A DNA stretch of 64,000 nucleotides from Thalassomonas actiniarum (GTDB lineage Bacteria; Pseudomonadota; Gammaproteobacteria; Enterobacterales; Alteromonadaceae). Both the position numbers and the translations under genes were made by a program. Below are positions 9,456-18,772 of this stretch, one piece after another. The notes under the pieces were generated by a model. It saw nothing but the letters and a program-made list of their open reading frames with translations. It did no database searches and had not been told where the DNA came from. Each line of letters begins with the position of its first letter. Within the stretch, counting starts at the first letter, position 1. Location: contig NZ_CP059735.1 in the NCBI RefSeq assembly GCF_000948975.2, forward strand, positions 1,860,001 through 1,924,000. Reading direction: 5' to 3'.

Positions 9456-9490
9456 CCCATTTTTGGGATAAACAAAATCCCAAAAATGGG
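9456..9490. promoter_or_regulatory. 14-bp perfect inverted repeat, candidate activator site (UAS)
   Basis: Arms 9456-9469 and 9477-9490 are perfect complements with a 7-nt spacer. Each arm is itself a near-dyad of the form CCCA-W4-TGGG, so the site may hold two regulator dimers about 23 bp apart. Its centre is about 119 bp upstream of the predicted sigma-54 start, a standard distance for an enhancer bound by an NtrC-type protein. The rest of the 9329-9674 interval, shared with the divergent protease gene, shows nothing else I can name. Confidence 0.65.
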
Positions 9491-9674
9491 ATTGGTGCAG
9501 GAAATTTGCCCGATAACCGGGGTATTGTCCTGATTGTTCTCTGCATTTTATTGATGGTGTGATCTATTGGGCAGACTTTTTTGCCTAAAGCACCCTAGTC
9601 AGAGTACACTGAGGTTATTATTCCCGATTCATCATAAAACGCTTGTTTTTTAAGCGTTAATAGCGAGACCCTGC

Positions 9675-12071
9675 ATGACCCGAGCTGTTGAGCAATTGCG
9701 CCTGAAGCCTGCACAATTAACTGCCATTTTATCTGAACACTTATTCTCTATGCCCGCCGCCAGCAGCGAGGTGGAACAGGGCTTTGTCGGCCATGAACGC
9801 GCCAAGGAAGCACTGGACTTTGGTTTATCTATGGATGCCCTGGGCTTTAATGTTTTTGCCATGGGGGAGCCGGGCACGGGCCGGCAAACGCTAATCAAGC
9901 AGATGCTGACGGCCCTGGCCAGTGAGCGCCAGACCCCGGCGGAGTGGTGTTATATCAATAATTTTGATGAGGTGCATGCGCCGTTTAAACTCTATGTCAG
10001 CCCCGGAGACGGCAAGCTGCTGCTTAAACGCATGAATACCTTTATTGATGAATTGCTCGATCTGTTCCCGGAAGTATTCGACAACCCCGGCTACCAGAGA
10101 CAAAAAGGTGCCATCGACCGCGAGTTTAACCAGAAATATGATGAAGCCATTGCCGTGGTGGAAGATACCGCGTTAAAACATAATGTGGTGTTGTTTGAAG
10201 AAAACGGCGAAATCGGCTTTTCCCAGATGGTGGACGGTAAACCGTTAAGCGATAAAGAGTTTGCCGAGCAGGATGAAGAAAAAAGAGCGGAGTTTTACCT
10301 GCTTTTGGCCAAGCTGGAAAACCTGCTGTCGGAGCAGTTGATTGAACTGCCGCTGTGGAAAAGAACCTCGTCGGATAAATTAAGAAAACTGAAATATGAA
10401 ACCGCAGAGCAGGCGGTAAAACCCCTGTTAAAAGAGCTCGAGCATGAATTTGCCAGCAATCTCGGGGTATTAAAGTATCTATCCAAAGTGAAAAGCCATG
10501 TGGTGGATGCGGTGCTGGAAATCCTGGTGGATGAAGGGGCGGAAAGCCAGAATGACAAGGAAGCGCGTAAACTCGTGGTGGAGCAGTTCCTGCCGAACCT
10601 TTTGGTGCCGCGCGAAGCCGGGGAAGGGGCGCCTGTGGTTTATGAGCAAAACCCCACCTACCAGAACCTGTTTGGCCATATCGACTTTGCCAGTTTCCAG
10701 GGCAGTAACTATACCAGCTACCGTTTGATCCGCCCGGGGGCGCTGCATCAGGCCAACGGCGGTTATTTGCTGCTCGATGCGGAAAAGCTGCTGAGTCAGC
10801 CGCTGATCTGGTCAAGGTTAAAGCTGGCGTTAAAAACCCAGGAAATCAGCATTGAAAATCCTTATTCGGAATTCAGTCAGCCGGGCCTGTACAGCTTACA
10901 GCCGGAAAAAATTCCCCTGCAGGTGAAAGTGATCTTACTCGGCGATGCCGATATCTATTACACCCTGCAGGAATATGATCAGGAATTTACCGAGTTGTTC
11001 CGTGTGCTGGCGGACTTTGACCGTCACCTGGTGAACAACGACGACAACCTGGTGGCCTATGCCAATTTAATCCGCCAGCGGGCGCTGCAAAACAGCTACC
11101 CAGCGGTGACCGATGCCGCTATGGTGGAGCTGGTGCGTTATGGTTTAAGGCGGGCGGAGCATCAGCATAAAATTTCTGCCAATATCGTCCAAATCAATGA
11201 TTTGCTTGATGAAGCCAATTACCTGTGGAATAAACATGACGGCAACGGGGACGGCGAGTTAACGGCCGAGTTTGTTGAAATGGCGCTGGCGGCGAAACAG
11301 CGCCGTACCGGGCGCATGAGTGAAACCTGGATGAGTGAGATTAAAGAGCGTCAGGTCTTGATCAGCACCGATGGCAAGCAGATAGGTAAGGTTAACGGTT
11401 TAACGGTACTGGAAATCGGCGACAGCGTGTTCGGCACTCCCGCGAGGATCACCGCTACCGTTTATGCCGGCAGCCAGGGGGTGACGGATATCGAGCGGGA
11501 AGTGGACTTGGGAAAACCTATCCATTCCAAGGGGGTCTTGCTGCTGACCGGTTATCTGGGACATAAATACGGCCAGGGATTCCCGGTATCGATTTCCGCC
11601 AATATTGCCATCGAACAGTCATACGGGCATATCGATGGCGACAGTGCGTCCATGGCCGAGCTATGCGCTTTGGTATCAGCCATCACCCATTTGCCGATAG
11701 ATCAGGGCATTGCCATTACCGGCTCCATCAACCAGCATGGGGAAGTACAATCTATCGGTGGGGTAAATGAGAAAATCGAAGGTTTCTACCGTCTGTGTAA
11801 AGACAAAGGGCTGACCGGCAATCAGGGGGTGATAGTGCCCATGACCAATATTGTTAACCTGATGTTGGCCTCAGATGTGATAGAGGCGGTGGAGCAGGGT
11901 AAGTTCTCCATCTGGGCGGTGGAAGATATTAACCAGGCACTGGAGATCTTGATGGATACTCCTGCCGGGGAAATGAGTAAAACCGGCCGTTATCCGAGAA
12001 AGTCCATTCACGGCATGGTGCTGGATAAGCTGTCGGCTTTTGCCGATATCCTGGACGGCGGTGATGAGTAA
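9675..12071 (+). CDS. Lon-family ATP-dependent protease, YcbZ/LonB-like
   Basis: 798 residues. The N-terminal part resembles the AAA domain of YcbZ-type Lon homologues, with FAMGEPGTGRQTL in place of a standard Walker A: the invariant Lys is Arg. A long helical insert follows (about 110-330). The C-terminal Lon protease domain contains Ser657 in DGDSASMAE and Lys700 in GGVNEKIEG; the 43-residue spacing equals that of the catalytic dyad in E. coli Lon. So proteolytic activity is expected, while ATP use may be altered. It is a single gene between divergent and convergent neighbours and ends in a strong hairpin at 12108-12140. Confidence 0.88.
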   Translation: MTRAVEQLRLKPAQLTAILSEHLFSMPAASSEVEQGFVGHERAKEALDFGLSMDALGFNVFAMGEPGTGRQTLIKQMLTALASERQTPAEWCYINNFDEVHAPFKLYVSPGDGKLLLKRMNTFIDELLDLFPEVFDNPGYQRQKGAIDREFNQKYDEAIAVVEDTALKHNVVLFEENGEIGFSQMVDGKPLSDKEFAEQDEEKRAEFYLLLAKLENLLSEQLIELPLWKRTSSDKLRKLKYETAEQAVKPLLKELEHEFASNLGVLKYLSKVKSHVVDAVLEILVDEGAESQNDKEARKLVVEQFLPNLLVPREAGEGAPVVYEQNPTYQNLFGHIDFASFQGSNYTSYRLIRPGALHQANGGYLLLDAEKLLSQPLIWSRLKLALKTQEISIENPYSEFSQPGLYSLQPEKIPLQVKVILLGDADIYYTLQEYDQEFTELFRVLADFDRHLVNNDDNLVAYANLIRQRALQNSYPAVTDAAMVELVRYGLRRAEHQHKISANIVQINDLLDEANYLWNKHDGNGDGELTAEFVEMALAAKQRRTGRMSETWMSEIKERQVLISTDGKQIGKVNGLTVLEIGDSVFGTPARITATVYAGSQGVTDIEREVDLGKPIHSKGVLLLTGYLGHKYGQGFPVSISANIAIEQSYGHIDGDSASMAELCALVSAITHLPIDQGIAITGSINQHGEVQSIGGVNEKIEGFYRLCKDKGLTGNQGVIVPMTNIVNLMLASDVIEAVEQGKFSIWAVEDINQALEILMDTPAGEMSKTGRYPRKSIHGMVLDKLSAFADILDGGDE

Positions 12072-12107
12072 CGGCTGATAATTTGGCAAACTTGTTATCT
12101 GTTATCA

Positions 12108-12140
12108 CAAGATGCGCCGGTAGCCAGCCGGCGCATCTTG
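12108..12140. terminator. 13-bp perfect hairpin between convergent genes
   Basis: Arms 12108-12120 and 12128-12140 are perfectly complementary with a 7-nt loop. It sits between the convergent protease and lipoprotein genes and can form on either transcript. No T-run follows, so it may be a bidirectional Rho-assisted end or a 3' stabiliser. Confidence 0.55.
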
Positions 12141-12147
12141 GCGAAGG

Positions 12148-14652
12148 TTAATCTTCAAAGGTGATTTTGCTGGCAACCAGGGTATTGCTGCTATCTAAGG
12201 TGCCTTTGATCTCAAGCTCAACTCCCAGCGCCAAATCGTCCTCATCGCCTTTCTTATAACGGGTAAACTCATTGGTGGTGACGGCCTGTCCGTTTACGGT
12301 AAATTCCGAACTTGAGACGAAGCTGTCTATGCTGCCTTCAAGTTTGACTTTTTCTGCGCCTTCAAACTTGATTTTCACGGCAACCAGCAGGTCATTCTCT
12401 AAGCTTCCTTCAACTTCAACCACCAGGTTATCCGCCAGTAAGCTGGCGTCGCCATCCTGGTATTGGGTCGCGCTGTTGGTGGTGACGGCCTGCTCGCCCA
12501 CCATAAATTCGGTTGCTGAGACAAAGTTACTGATAGTGCCTGTGATCTCGGTTTCCTGCTCATCTTCAAATTCGATTTTGCCGGCGAGCACTGTGCCGTT
12601 TTCCTGCAACAGGCCTTCAATTTCAACCTCAACCCCCTGGGCTAAATCTTCGCTGCTGCCTCCCTGGTATGTGGTGCTCTCATCTGTGGTAATGCTAATT
12701 TCATTAATACTGAACTCAGTCGCCGAGACAAAGTCGGAAATAGTGCCTTCAACTTCCACCTCATTGTCTTGAGCTTCATCCGAATCAAAGTCAATCCGGG
12801 TGGCGAGAATCGTACCTGACTCCCCCTGAATGCCTTTGACTTCTACCATGACCTCCAGTGCCAGATCCGACTCACTGCCTTCCCGGTACACGGTGGCCTG
12901 ATCTGTGGTGATGTTATGGCCGTTTACCGTGAATTCGCTGGCAGAGGTAAAGCTGTCGATTAAACCTTTGAGTTCGACCTGATCCTCATCATCTTCTTCA
13001 AACTCTACTTTGACCGCCAGCAACTCGCCGCTTTCCTGCATCTGTCCCCTGGCTTTAATCAGATCATCTAAGGTTAATAAGGCAAAAAACTCTTCCTGGC
13101 TGAGATCTTCATCGTCGCTGCTTTCAAATTCGGTGATCTCACTGGTTTGCACTGTGACCCCTTCAAGCACAAAGCTGGTGTCCGAAATGCTGCTTACCTG
13201 GCCTTCGAGTTTGGCCAGGGAAGCGTCGCTGTCATGGCGCGTCAGCAAGCGGATGACAAAACCTGTCTCCTGCTCAAAGGCCTTGATTTCAACATTATCG
13301 CCAACATTAAGCTCTGACAGGCCAAAGCGTTTGATTTTGGCGTCAGACTTGTCTTTCATATGGGTATGTTTGTCTGTGGTAAAGGTGAGGTTTAGTACCG
13401 TCAGGCTGTTGGCATCCGCATCTACGGCTTCGACCTGGCCCGAAACCTTGATGATGCCGGGTTTGTCCAGGCGGATTTTACGGGCGACCAGGATATTGTT
13501 TTCATCCAGAGTGCCGAATACCTTTACCCTGACATTGAGCGCCAGCAGGCTTTCATCGCCGTGTTCGTATTCGGTGCTCTCTGTCGTAGTCACCGCCTGG
13601 CTGTTGACGGTAAACTCCTGCGAAGATACAAAGCTGTTGATGATACCGTCGAGGTTGATGGACTGGCCTGACTCAAATTCATCCTCTTGCTCTACCTCGA
13701 CGGTGCGTGCGATCAGTTCACTGTTAACCGGGGCGGTATCGGCGCTGACCTTAACTTCAGCCCCCTCGCTAAGCACTCCCGAGACTTCGGCCCCGGCATA
13801 GTCCACCAGCATGTTTTCCAGATTAAAGGTCCCGGCGTTGCTGTCTAAGTTGCTGACGGTTCCCCTGAGAATAATTGTTAGCTCGGTGGTGGTTAATTTT
13901 TCCACCCGGGTGGCCAGCAAGAGGCTGTCGCCGTTGAGTATGGCGCTGATTTCCAGCCAGTCACCCACCTGGATTTCGTTAAATTCGACCCCTTCGAACT
14001 CGGTCAGTTCGTCGGTTAAAAACTCCAGCCCCAGCAGGGTAAAGCCGGCATCGGCCAGGTTGATTTCGGTTACCGGGCCGCGGGCGGTCGCGGAGTAAGT
14101 GATGCTGTCTGCCCGGGCTATTTCGCCATCGTCGCTGACCAGGCCTTCAACGGTGACTTGCATGCCAAGCGACAGATCGTCATCGCTGCCGCTTGCGGTG
14201 TCATCTGTGGTCACAAGGGCATTGTCGCTATCATAGGTGATGCCGTTGACGATAACGCTGCCAAAGGCGGAAATCACCCCGCGGCTTTGGCTTTGGGCGC
14301 CATAGGAAAGGGTGATCTCTGTAGTGGTATTGCTGCTGACGTTTGTGTTTAAGCTGCTGTCAAAACCGCTATAGCTGATGTTGTCAATCTCTACATCGTT
14401 GACGGTCAAGCTATAGCTACCGGGGGAGAGCTGAGACAGCAGGGCTGATTCGGTCAGGCTCTGGCTGAAATTACCCGGCCCGGTGACAGAGACAGAGGCG
14501 GCTTGATTATCCGGCAGGCCGTTAATGGTGACATTCATTGCTCCGGGTGTTGCGGGATCTTCTGTGCCAGAGTCGTTGTCTGAGCCGCCGCAGGCGCTTA
14601 TCAGTAGCGATAGAAATGCCGCCAGGCAATATTTGAGTACTAGCTGTTTCAT
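12148..14652 (-). CDS. Lipoprotein made of about ten DUF5666 repeats
   Basis: 834 residues. The N-terminus is a lipoprotein signal (LLISAC, Cys21) followed by a Gly/Ser/Asp linker and a short Ig-like segment. From about residue 125 to the end the protein is a tandem array of roughly ten units of 65-80 residues, each beginning like GTISNFVSATEF, with a middle AVTT...T.Y and ending LVA.KI.FE. These match the DUF5666 family pattern (predicted small beta-barrels). The last four units are most alike, suggesting recent duplication. The strongly acidic surface (many DE runs) fits a marine periplasmic or outer-membrane location. Its function is unknown; cation binding or adhesion are guesses. Start ATG at 14652. 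Confidence 0.85.
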   Translation of the reverse strand: MKQLVLKYCLAAFLSLLISACGGSDNDSGTEDPATPGAMNVTINGLPDNQAASVSVTGPGNFSQSLTESALLSQLSPGSYSLTVNDVEIDNISYSGFDSSLNTNVSSNTTTEITLSYGAQSQSRGVISAFGSVIVNGITYDSDNALVTTDDTASGSDDDLSLGMQVTVEGLVSDDGEIARADSITYSATARGPVTEINLADAGFTLLGLEFLTDELTEFEGVEFNEIQVGDWLEISAILNGDSLLLATRVEKLTTTELTIILRGTVSNLDSNAGTFNLENMLVDYAGAEVSGVLSEGAEVKVSADTAPVNSELIARTVEVEQEDEFESGQSINLDGIINSFVSSQEFTVNSQAVTTTESTEYEHGDESLLALNVRVKVFGTLDENNILVARKIRLDKPGIIKVSGQVEAVDADANSLTVLNLTFTTDKHTHMKDKSDAKIKRFGLSELNVGDNVEIKAFEQETGFVIRLLTRHDSDASLAKLEGQVSSISDTSFVLEGVTVQTSEITEFESSDDEDLSQEEFFALLTLDDLIKARGQMQESGELLAVKVEFEEDDEDQVELKGLIDSFTSASEFTVNGHNITTDQATVYREGSESDLALEVMVEVKGIQGESGTILATRIDFDSDEAQDNEVEVEGTISDFVSATEFSINEISITTDESTTYQGGSSEDLAQGVEVEIEGLLQENGTVLAGKIEFEDEQETEITGTISNFVSATEFMVGEQAVTTNSATQYQDGDASLLADNLVVEVEGSLENDLLVAVKIKFEGAEKVKLEGSIDSFVSSSEFTVNGQAVTTNEFTRYKKGDEDDLALGVELEIKGTLDSSNTLVASKITFED

Positions 14653-14726
14653 CAGAAACTCTATTTTTCAGTTTAATCTAGGGTCTAAGTCTAGGTTGAA
14701 AATCTGACCTGGGAAAAAGGGTAAAA

Positions 14727-16457
14727 TCATTGGGCGGGGTTGTTCCTGCTTTTTATATCCGGCATATGATTTTGTGCTATCCATAGAGGGGCATCCTTTG
14801 CCGGCATGGGATAGGCAATACCGAACCCTTGTCCGAAAGGACAACCGAGATCGATGAGTTTGCTTATGTGCTCGGGGGTTTCGACTCCTTCGGCGATGAT
14901 CTGATGGCCAAAGGTTTTACACAGGCTGATGACTCCCCGGACAATGGAGTAGTCTTCGGCATTTTCGAGCATATTGATCACAAAGCTTTTATCAATTTTC
15001 AGGACATCTATAGGTAAACGGCGCAGGCAGGTGAGGGAGGAATAGCCGGTACCGAAATCATCCAGTGCTATGCTGACCCCCAAGGCCCTGCATTCATCAA
15101 TGATGGCATGCACAGCGTTGATGTCTTCGGCCTCCACGGTTTCTAAAATTTCCAGTTCCAGTGCCGTTGCCGGTACCTGCGGTACAGTATCGAGCAGTGC
15201 GCTGAGCCGTGTCGCGAAATCACTGCGCTGCAGGTGTTTTGCTGAAATATTGACACTGACTTTTAATGACAAGCCTTGCTGATACCAAACCTGCAGCTGT
15301 TGCAATACTTCACCAAGCACCCATTCGCCGATTTGTACCCCTAACTTATCGTGTTCGCCGGTAAATAAAAACTCACCCGGGCCGATTAAGCCTTTTACCG
15401 GGTGCTGCCAGCGCAGCAAGGCTTCGAGGCCGATTAATTGTGAACTTTTTAAGTCGATTTTAGGTTGATAATAGAGTTGGAATTCATCATTTTTCAGGCC
15501 GGCGAGTATGCCCTGAAAAGAATTTTGCCTGTCTTGCTGGCGTTTTTCTGCTTCGGGGTCAAAAAATTTCAGGTGATCACGGCCGGTATTTTTTACCCGG
15601 TACATGGTCTGGTCGGCCTGGCGCAATACGGTATCGGCATCCAGGTTTTCATCGCGGATCATGGTGACCCCTATGCTGGCGGTTACGCGTATCTCTATCT
15701 CGTCGGGCAAGAAAATGGGTTGGATTAATGCTTTACGGATACGTTGCAGCAGCTTTTCGCATTCATCAATATTCAGCAAATCATTAAGCAGCAAGACAAA
15801 TTCATCTCCTCCAAGGCGTGCTACCGTGTCGCTGGCACGTGCACCATGCTGTAATCTCTGGCCCACTTCGACCAGTACCTGGTCCCCGGCGGCATGTCCC
15901 CAGGTATCGTTAACCGGTTTAAAGTTATCCAGATCGATAAAGGCCAGGGCCGCCAGACTGCTATGCCGCCTAGTGCGTTTAATTGCTTGCTGCAAGCGGT
16001 CGGTGAGCAGGGTACGGGTGGCGAGATGGGTTAAGGTGTCATAGTGGGCAAGTTCATGTATCTGGCGCTGGACATCAATGCGGTGGACAGCCCCCATCAG
16101 TGAGCGGATGAGCTGCTTTTCATCGACCTTGTATTTGACCAGGTAATCACACACCCCTTCGCGCATGGCTGCAGCGGCGATATTTTCATCTCCCAATCCG
16201 GTGACCAGGATGACAGCACACGGCGTATCGATGCGGGCCCGGATCTCTTGTAACAGGTCGAGTCCCGAACTTTCCCCCAGGTGATAATCGAGGAAAATGC
16301 AGTCCCATGTCTGTTTGGCTAATATGCTTAATGCCTGGGGGGCAGAAGTCGCCTCTTCAATTTGGATGTGATCCAGGCTGTTGTTGAGCATGCGATGTAA
16401 ACGTTCGCGATCAACATCATCGTCGTCAACTATCAGGACATGTAAAGTTTTTTCCAC
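14727..16457 (-). CDS. Response regulator with GGDEF and EAL domains
   Basis: About 576 residues: REC domain (VLIVDDDDVDRERL, phosphoacceptor in FLDYHLGESSG), GGDEF domain with intact ARLGGDEFVLLL, and EAL domain with intact GLEALLRW and DDFGTGYSSL. Both the cyclase and the phosphodiesterase signatures are complete, so it may make or degrade cyclic di-GMP depending on phosphorylation. A TTG at 16481 is in frame, but the GTG at 16457 has AGGGAG 7 nt upstream and gives MEKTLHVLIVDDDD, so I use it. It is the last gene of a kinase - receiver - output operon. Confidence 0.87.
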   Translation of the reverse strand: MEKTLHVLIVDDDDVDRERLHRMLNNSLDHIQIEEATSAPQALSILAKQTWDCIFLDYHLGESSGLDLLQEIRARIDTPCAVILVTGLGDENIAAAAMREGVCDYLVKYKVDEKQLIRSLMGAVHRIDVQRQIHELAHYDTLTHLATRTLLTDRLQQAIKRTRRHSSLAALAFIDLDNFKPVNDTWGHAAGDQVLVEVGQRLQHGARASDTVARLGGDEFVLLLNDLLNIDECEKLLQRIRKALIQPIFLPDEIEIRVTASIGVTMIRDENLDADTVLRQADQTMYRVKNTGRDHLKFFDPEAEKRQQDRQNSFQGILAGLKNDEFQLYYQPKIDLKSSQLIGLEALLRWQHPVKGLIGPGEFLFTGEHDKLGVQIGEWVLGEVLQQLQVWYQQGLSLKVSVNISAKHLQRSDFATRLSALLDTVPQVPATALELEILETVEAEDINAVHAIIDECRALGVSIALDDFGTGYSSLTCLRRLPIDVLKIDKSFVINMLENAEDYSIVRGVISLCKTFGHQIIAEGVETPEHISKLIDLGCPFGQGFGIAYPMPAKDAPLWIAQNHMPDIKSRNNPAQ

Positions 16458-16491
16458 CGCCTCTCTCCCTGGTGTGGCCAAATGGTTTGCG

Positions 16492-16917
16492 CTATTGTGG
16501 CAGCTTTATGGCTTCACAGTAGCTTTCCATCAGGGCGGTAAGTTTGCTGAACATAGGGCCAATAGCCGATTTGACCATGTACCCGGCGACGTTTTCGTTA
16601 TAGGCGCGTATCAGATCTTTTTCATCGGAAGAGGTGGTGAGGATAAAGACCACGGTGTCTTTTAAATCCTCATCGCCGCGCAGAATTTCTAAAAACTCAA
16701 AGCCGTTGAGATGCGGCATATTCAAATCGAGCAGTACCAGCAGGGGCCTTTCAATAGTGCGCTCGTGGCTGCCCCTAAGAATATTCAGGGCAATATCACC
16801 ATCTTCGGCAAGTATGATGGGGAATTGCAGGTCGGCTTTGTTAAAACTGCGGATGACGGCCTCTGCAGCGACATCGTCGTCTTCCACCAGCAGTATGTTA
16901 AGGGGGGATGCTGCCAT
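16492..16917 (-). CDS. Single-domain response regulator, Rcp1-like
   Basis: 141 residues consisting only of a receiver domain: acidic pocket VEDDDV, phosphoacceptor in LLDLNMPHLNG, conserved Thr/Ser in ILTTSSDEKD and Lys in GYMVKS. This type (Rcp1-like) commonly pairs with PAS or phytochrome-type kinases. The ATG at 16917 lies inside the end of the kinase gene (20-nt overlap) with GGAGAG 8 nt before it, so translation is probably coupled. It likely relays phosphate between the upstream kinase and the downstream REC-GGDEF-EAL protein. Confidence 0.9.
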   Translation of the reverse strand: MAASPLNILLVEDDDVAAEAVIRSFNKADLQFPIILAEDGDIALNILRGSHERTIERPLLVLLDLNMPHLNGFEFLEILRGDEDLKDTVVFILTTSSDEKDLIRAYNENVAGYMVKSAIGPMFSKLTALMESYCEAIKLPQ

Positions 16918-18409
16918 TGATGTCTCTCCGGATAAAGCGTGGCCACCATAGATGAAAGGTTGAACCGCGTTGTTCTTGATTGGTGGTTACTGTGATTTTG
17001 CCGCCATGGGTTTCGACCAGACGCCGGGTAACAGCAAGGCCAATACCTGAGCCCCGTTTATCTGTGCGGCTCAAGGTTTGAAAAAGTTTGAATATACGCT
17101 CGTGTGCCTGCTCGGCAATACCGGGTCCGTCATCGGTCACGGAAATATGGCACAGGCTGTTTTCGCTGCAGCTGCGGATGACGATATGGCCACTGCTCTG
17201 GTCATGATGTTGTACCGCATTGGCGATCAGGTTGCGTAATGCCGTTTCCAGGGGCACTTTAGCGGTATGGATTGAGGTTAAATCCAGCTGGCGTTCAAGG
17301 GTAAAACCCTCGGGGAGCGGCTGTAACTCTTCGATATTATCAAGCACCTCATCGAGCTCAACCTGGCTGATTTCATTCTGGCTGCGACCGGCACGCGCAT
17401 ATTTTAGCAGGTTATCGATCAGTTTTTCCATGCGATGAACACGCACTGTCATGCGCTCGATATTATTGAGCAGTGAGGGGGCCGGATCTTCCCCGAGATC
17501 TTCGCGCACCCATTCCAACAGGTCTGAGATCCCTCGCAGGGGAGAGCGCAGATCATGGGAAGCAACATAGGTAAACTCTTCCAGATCGGAATTGATCTGG
17601 CGCAGGTCCAGTTCCATTTTTTTGCGTGCGGTGATTTCACTCAGTGCCACCAGCACCATATTCTGTCCATTCCAGATAAAGGGGCTCAGGCCTATTTCCA
17701 CCGGAAATTCGGTGCCGTCCTTATGCAGCCCGGTCAGATCCCGTCCCGGTCCCATGACGCGCATAACAGGCTGCTGCGCGTATTTTGCCCGTAAGTTTCC
17801 ATGTTCTTTACGGTAGCGCTCCGGAAGAAGTTTTTCCATCGGGACCGATAGCAGGTCTTGCTCACAGTAGCCGAAAATAGAACAAATTAACGGGTTGGCT
17901 AACTCGATCATACCTTGCGGGTTGATGAGCATCAGGCCATAGGGGGCACTGACGACTATCTGGCGAAACATTTGCTCCGCCTGCAGCCGCGAGGTGATAT
18001 CGATCAGGGTAGCCAGTACCAGCGGGCCCTGATCACAAACCAGAGGATTCAGTCCTATTTCTATCGGGATTTCAGAGCCATCTTTGCAGCGGGCATATAA
18101 AGAACGGCCATTACCCATGCTGCGTTTGAGCGGGGTTTTAAAAAATGCCGCTGTTAAAGTGCTGTGACCACGGCGAAAGCGTTCAGGCAAAAGCATTTCC
18201 AGGTTTTGGTTAAGTAGCTCAGAGGCATTGTATTTCAGGGTTTTTTGCAGCTCCCGGTTGCTTGATTGTATCAGGCCGTTAGCATCTACCAGCAGGGCAC
18301 CAGCGGGTACGGCCTCGACAATATAATGCAGGACATCCGGGGTTACCCGGAGGATGTCGGGTTCGTTAAGGGATGTTTTCGGGTTGCTGGGGAATTGCAA
18401 ATCACTCAC
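16898..18409 (-). CDS. Cytoplasmic PAS-PAS sensor histidine kinase
   Basis: 503 residues with no membrane helix. Two PAS domains follow one another (about 25-140 and 150-265); their cores are near-duplicates (ALLVDANGLIQSSNRELQ and GLMLINPQGMIELANPLI; each with LLPERFRRGH / LLPERYRKEH). The HisKA helix has YVASHDLRSPLRGI and the HATPase domain has DDGPGIA and GSGIGLAV. The GTG start at 18409 has GGAGG 9 nt upstream. Repeated PAS units with identical spacing suggest internal duplication. It heads a three-gene operon ending in a cyclic di-GMP enzyme, so a cytosolic redox, oxygen or metabolite cue is probably converted into a biofilm or motility response. Confidence 0.88.
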   Translation of the reverse strand: MSDLQFPSNPKTSLNEPDILRVTPDVLHYIVEAVPAGALLVDANGLIQSSNRELQKTLKYNASELLNQNLEMLLPERFRRGHSTLTAAFFKTPLKRSMGNGRSLYARCKDGSEIPIEIGLNPLVCDQGPLVLATLIDITSRLQAEQMFRQIVVSAPYGLMLINPQGMIELANPLICSIFGYCEQDLLSVPMEKLLPERYRKEHGNLRAKYAQQPVMRVMGPGRDLTGLHKDGTEFPVEIGLSPFIWNGQNMVLVALSEITARKKMELDLRQINSDLEEFTYVASHDLRSPLRGISDLLEWVREDLGEDPAPSLLNNIERMTVRVHRMEKLIDNLLKYARAGRSQNEISQVELDEVLDNIEELQPLPEGFTLERQLDLTSIHTAKVPLETALRNLIANAVQHHDQSSGHIVIRSCSENSLCHISVTDDGPGIAEQAHERIFKLFQTLSRTDKRGSGIGLAVTRRLVETHGGKITVTTNQEQRGSTFHLWWPRFIRRDINGSIPP

Positions 18410-18772
18410 TCTCTATCCTCCTTGACAGATGTTGTGAACCGGTTGGCTGTGGGTATATATTCAGCACGTGTCCGTATGGCAATACCCTAGTAAAACACTC
18501 AGGTATAACCATGTATAGCACTCCCCCGGATTGCCGTCAAATAAGGCGGTGCCTGCTTTTTTGCTTTCACTTTTAAGTTGTTGTTTTTTTGAGAGTATTG
18601 GTTTTTTCCTGAGCATGCCTAAATATCCAGGGTCATTGAATGCTGTGAAAGTCATGCTCTTGACAGCCAGGGGACGGTTGCCCCGGGAAATAAGGAAGTG
18701 GCAGGCAGCCATATGCAGATGAACGGTTTTCAGGGCTGATGCCGATTTAGCTCAACCCTAATCCCTAAAAGT
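18410..18772. other. Intergenic region upstream of the PAS kinase operon
   Basis: 363 bases between the PEP-CTERM gene end and the kinase start, both on the minus strand. It must hold the kinase promoter. I see only the GGAGG ribosome-binding site near 18420 and a weak imperfect stem at about 18732-18762 that could end the PEP-CTERM transcript. No convincing gene. Confidence 0.5.

Noticed and set aside
10126-10815. Long antisense open frame (229 codons) inside the Lon-type gene
   Set aside because: It is the reverse of a clearly conserved protein gene, has no ribosome-binding site and encodes low-complexity Pro/Ala/Arg sequence.
13010-13801. 263-codon antisense frame over the DUF5666 gene
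   Set aside because: Caused by codon bias in the repeated gene; the translated sequence is Ser-rich with no domain.
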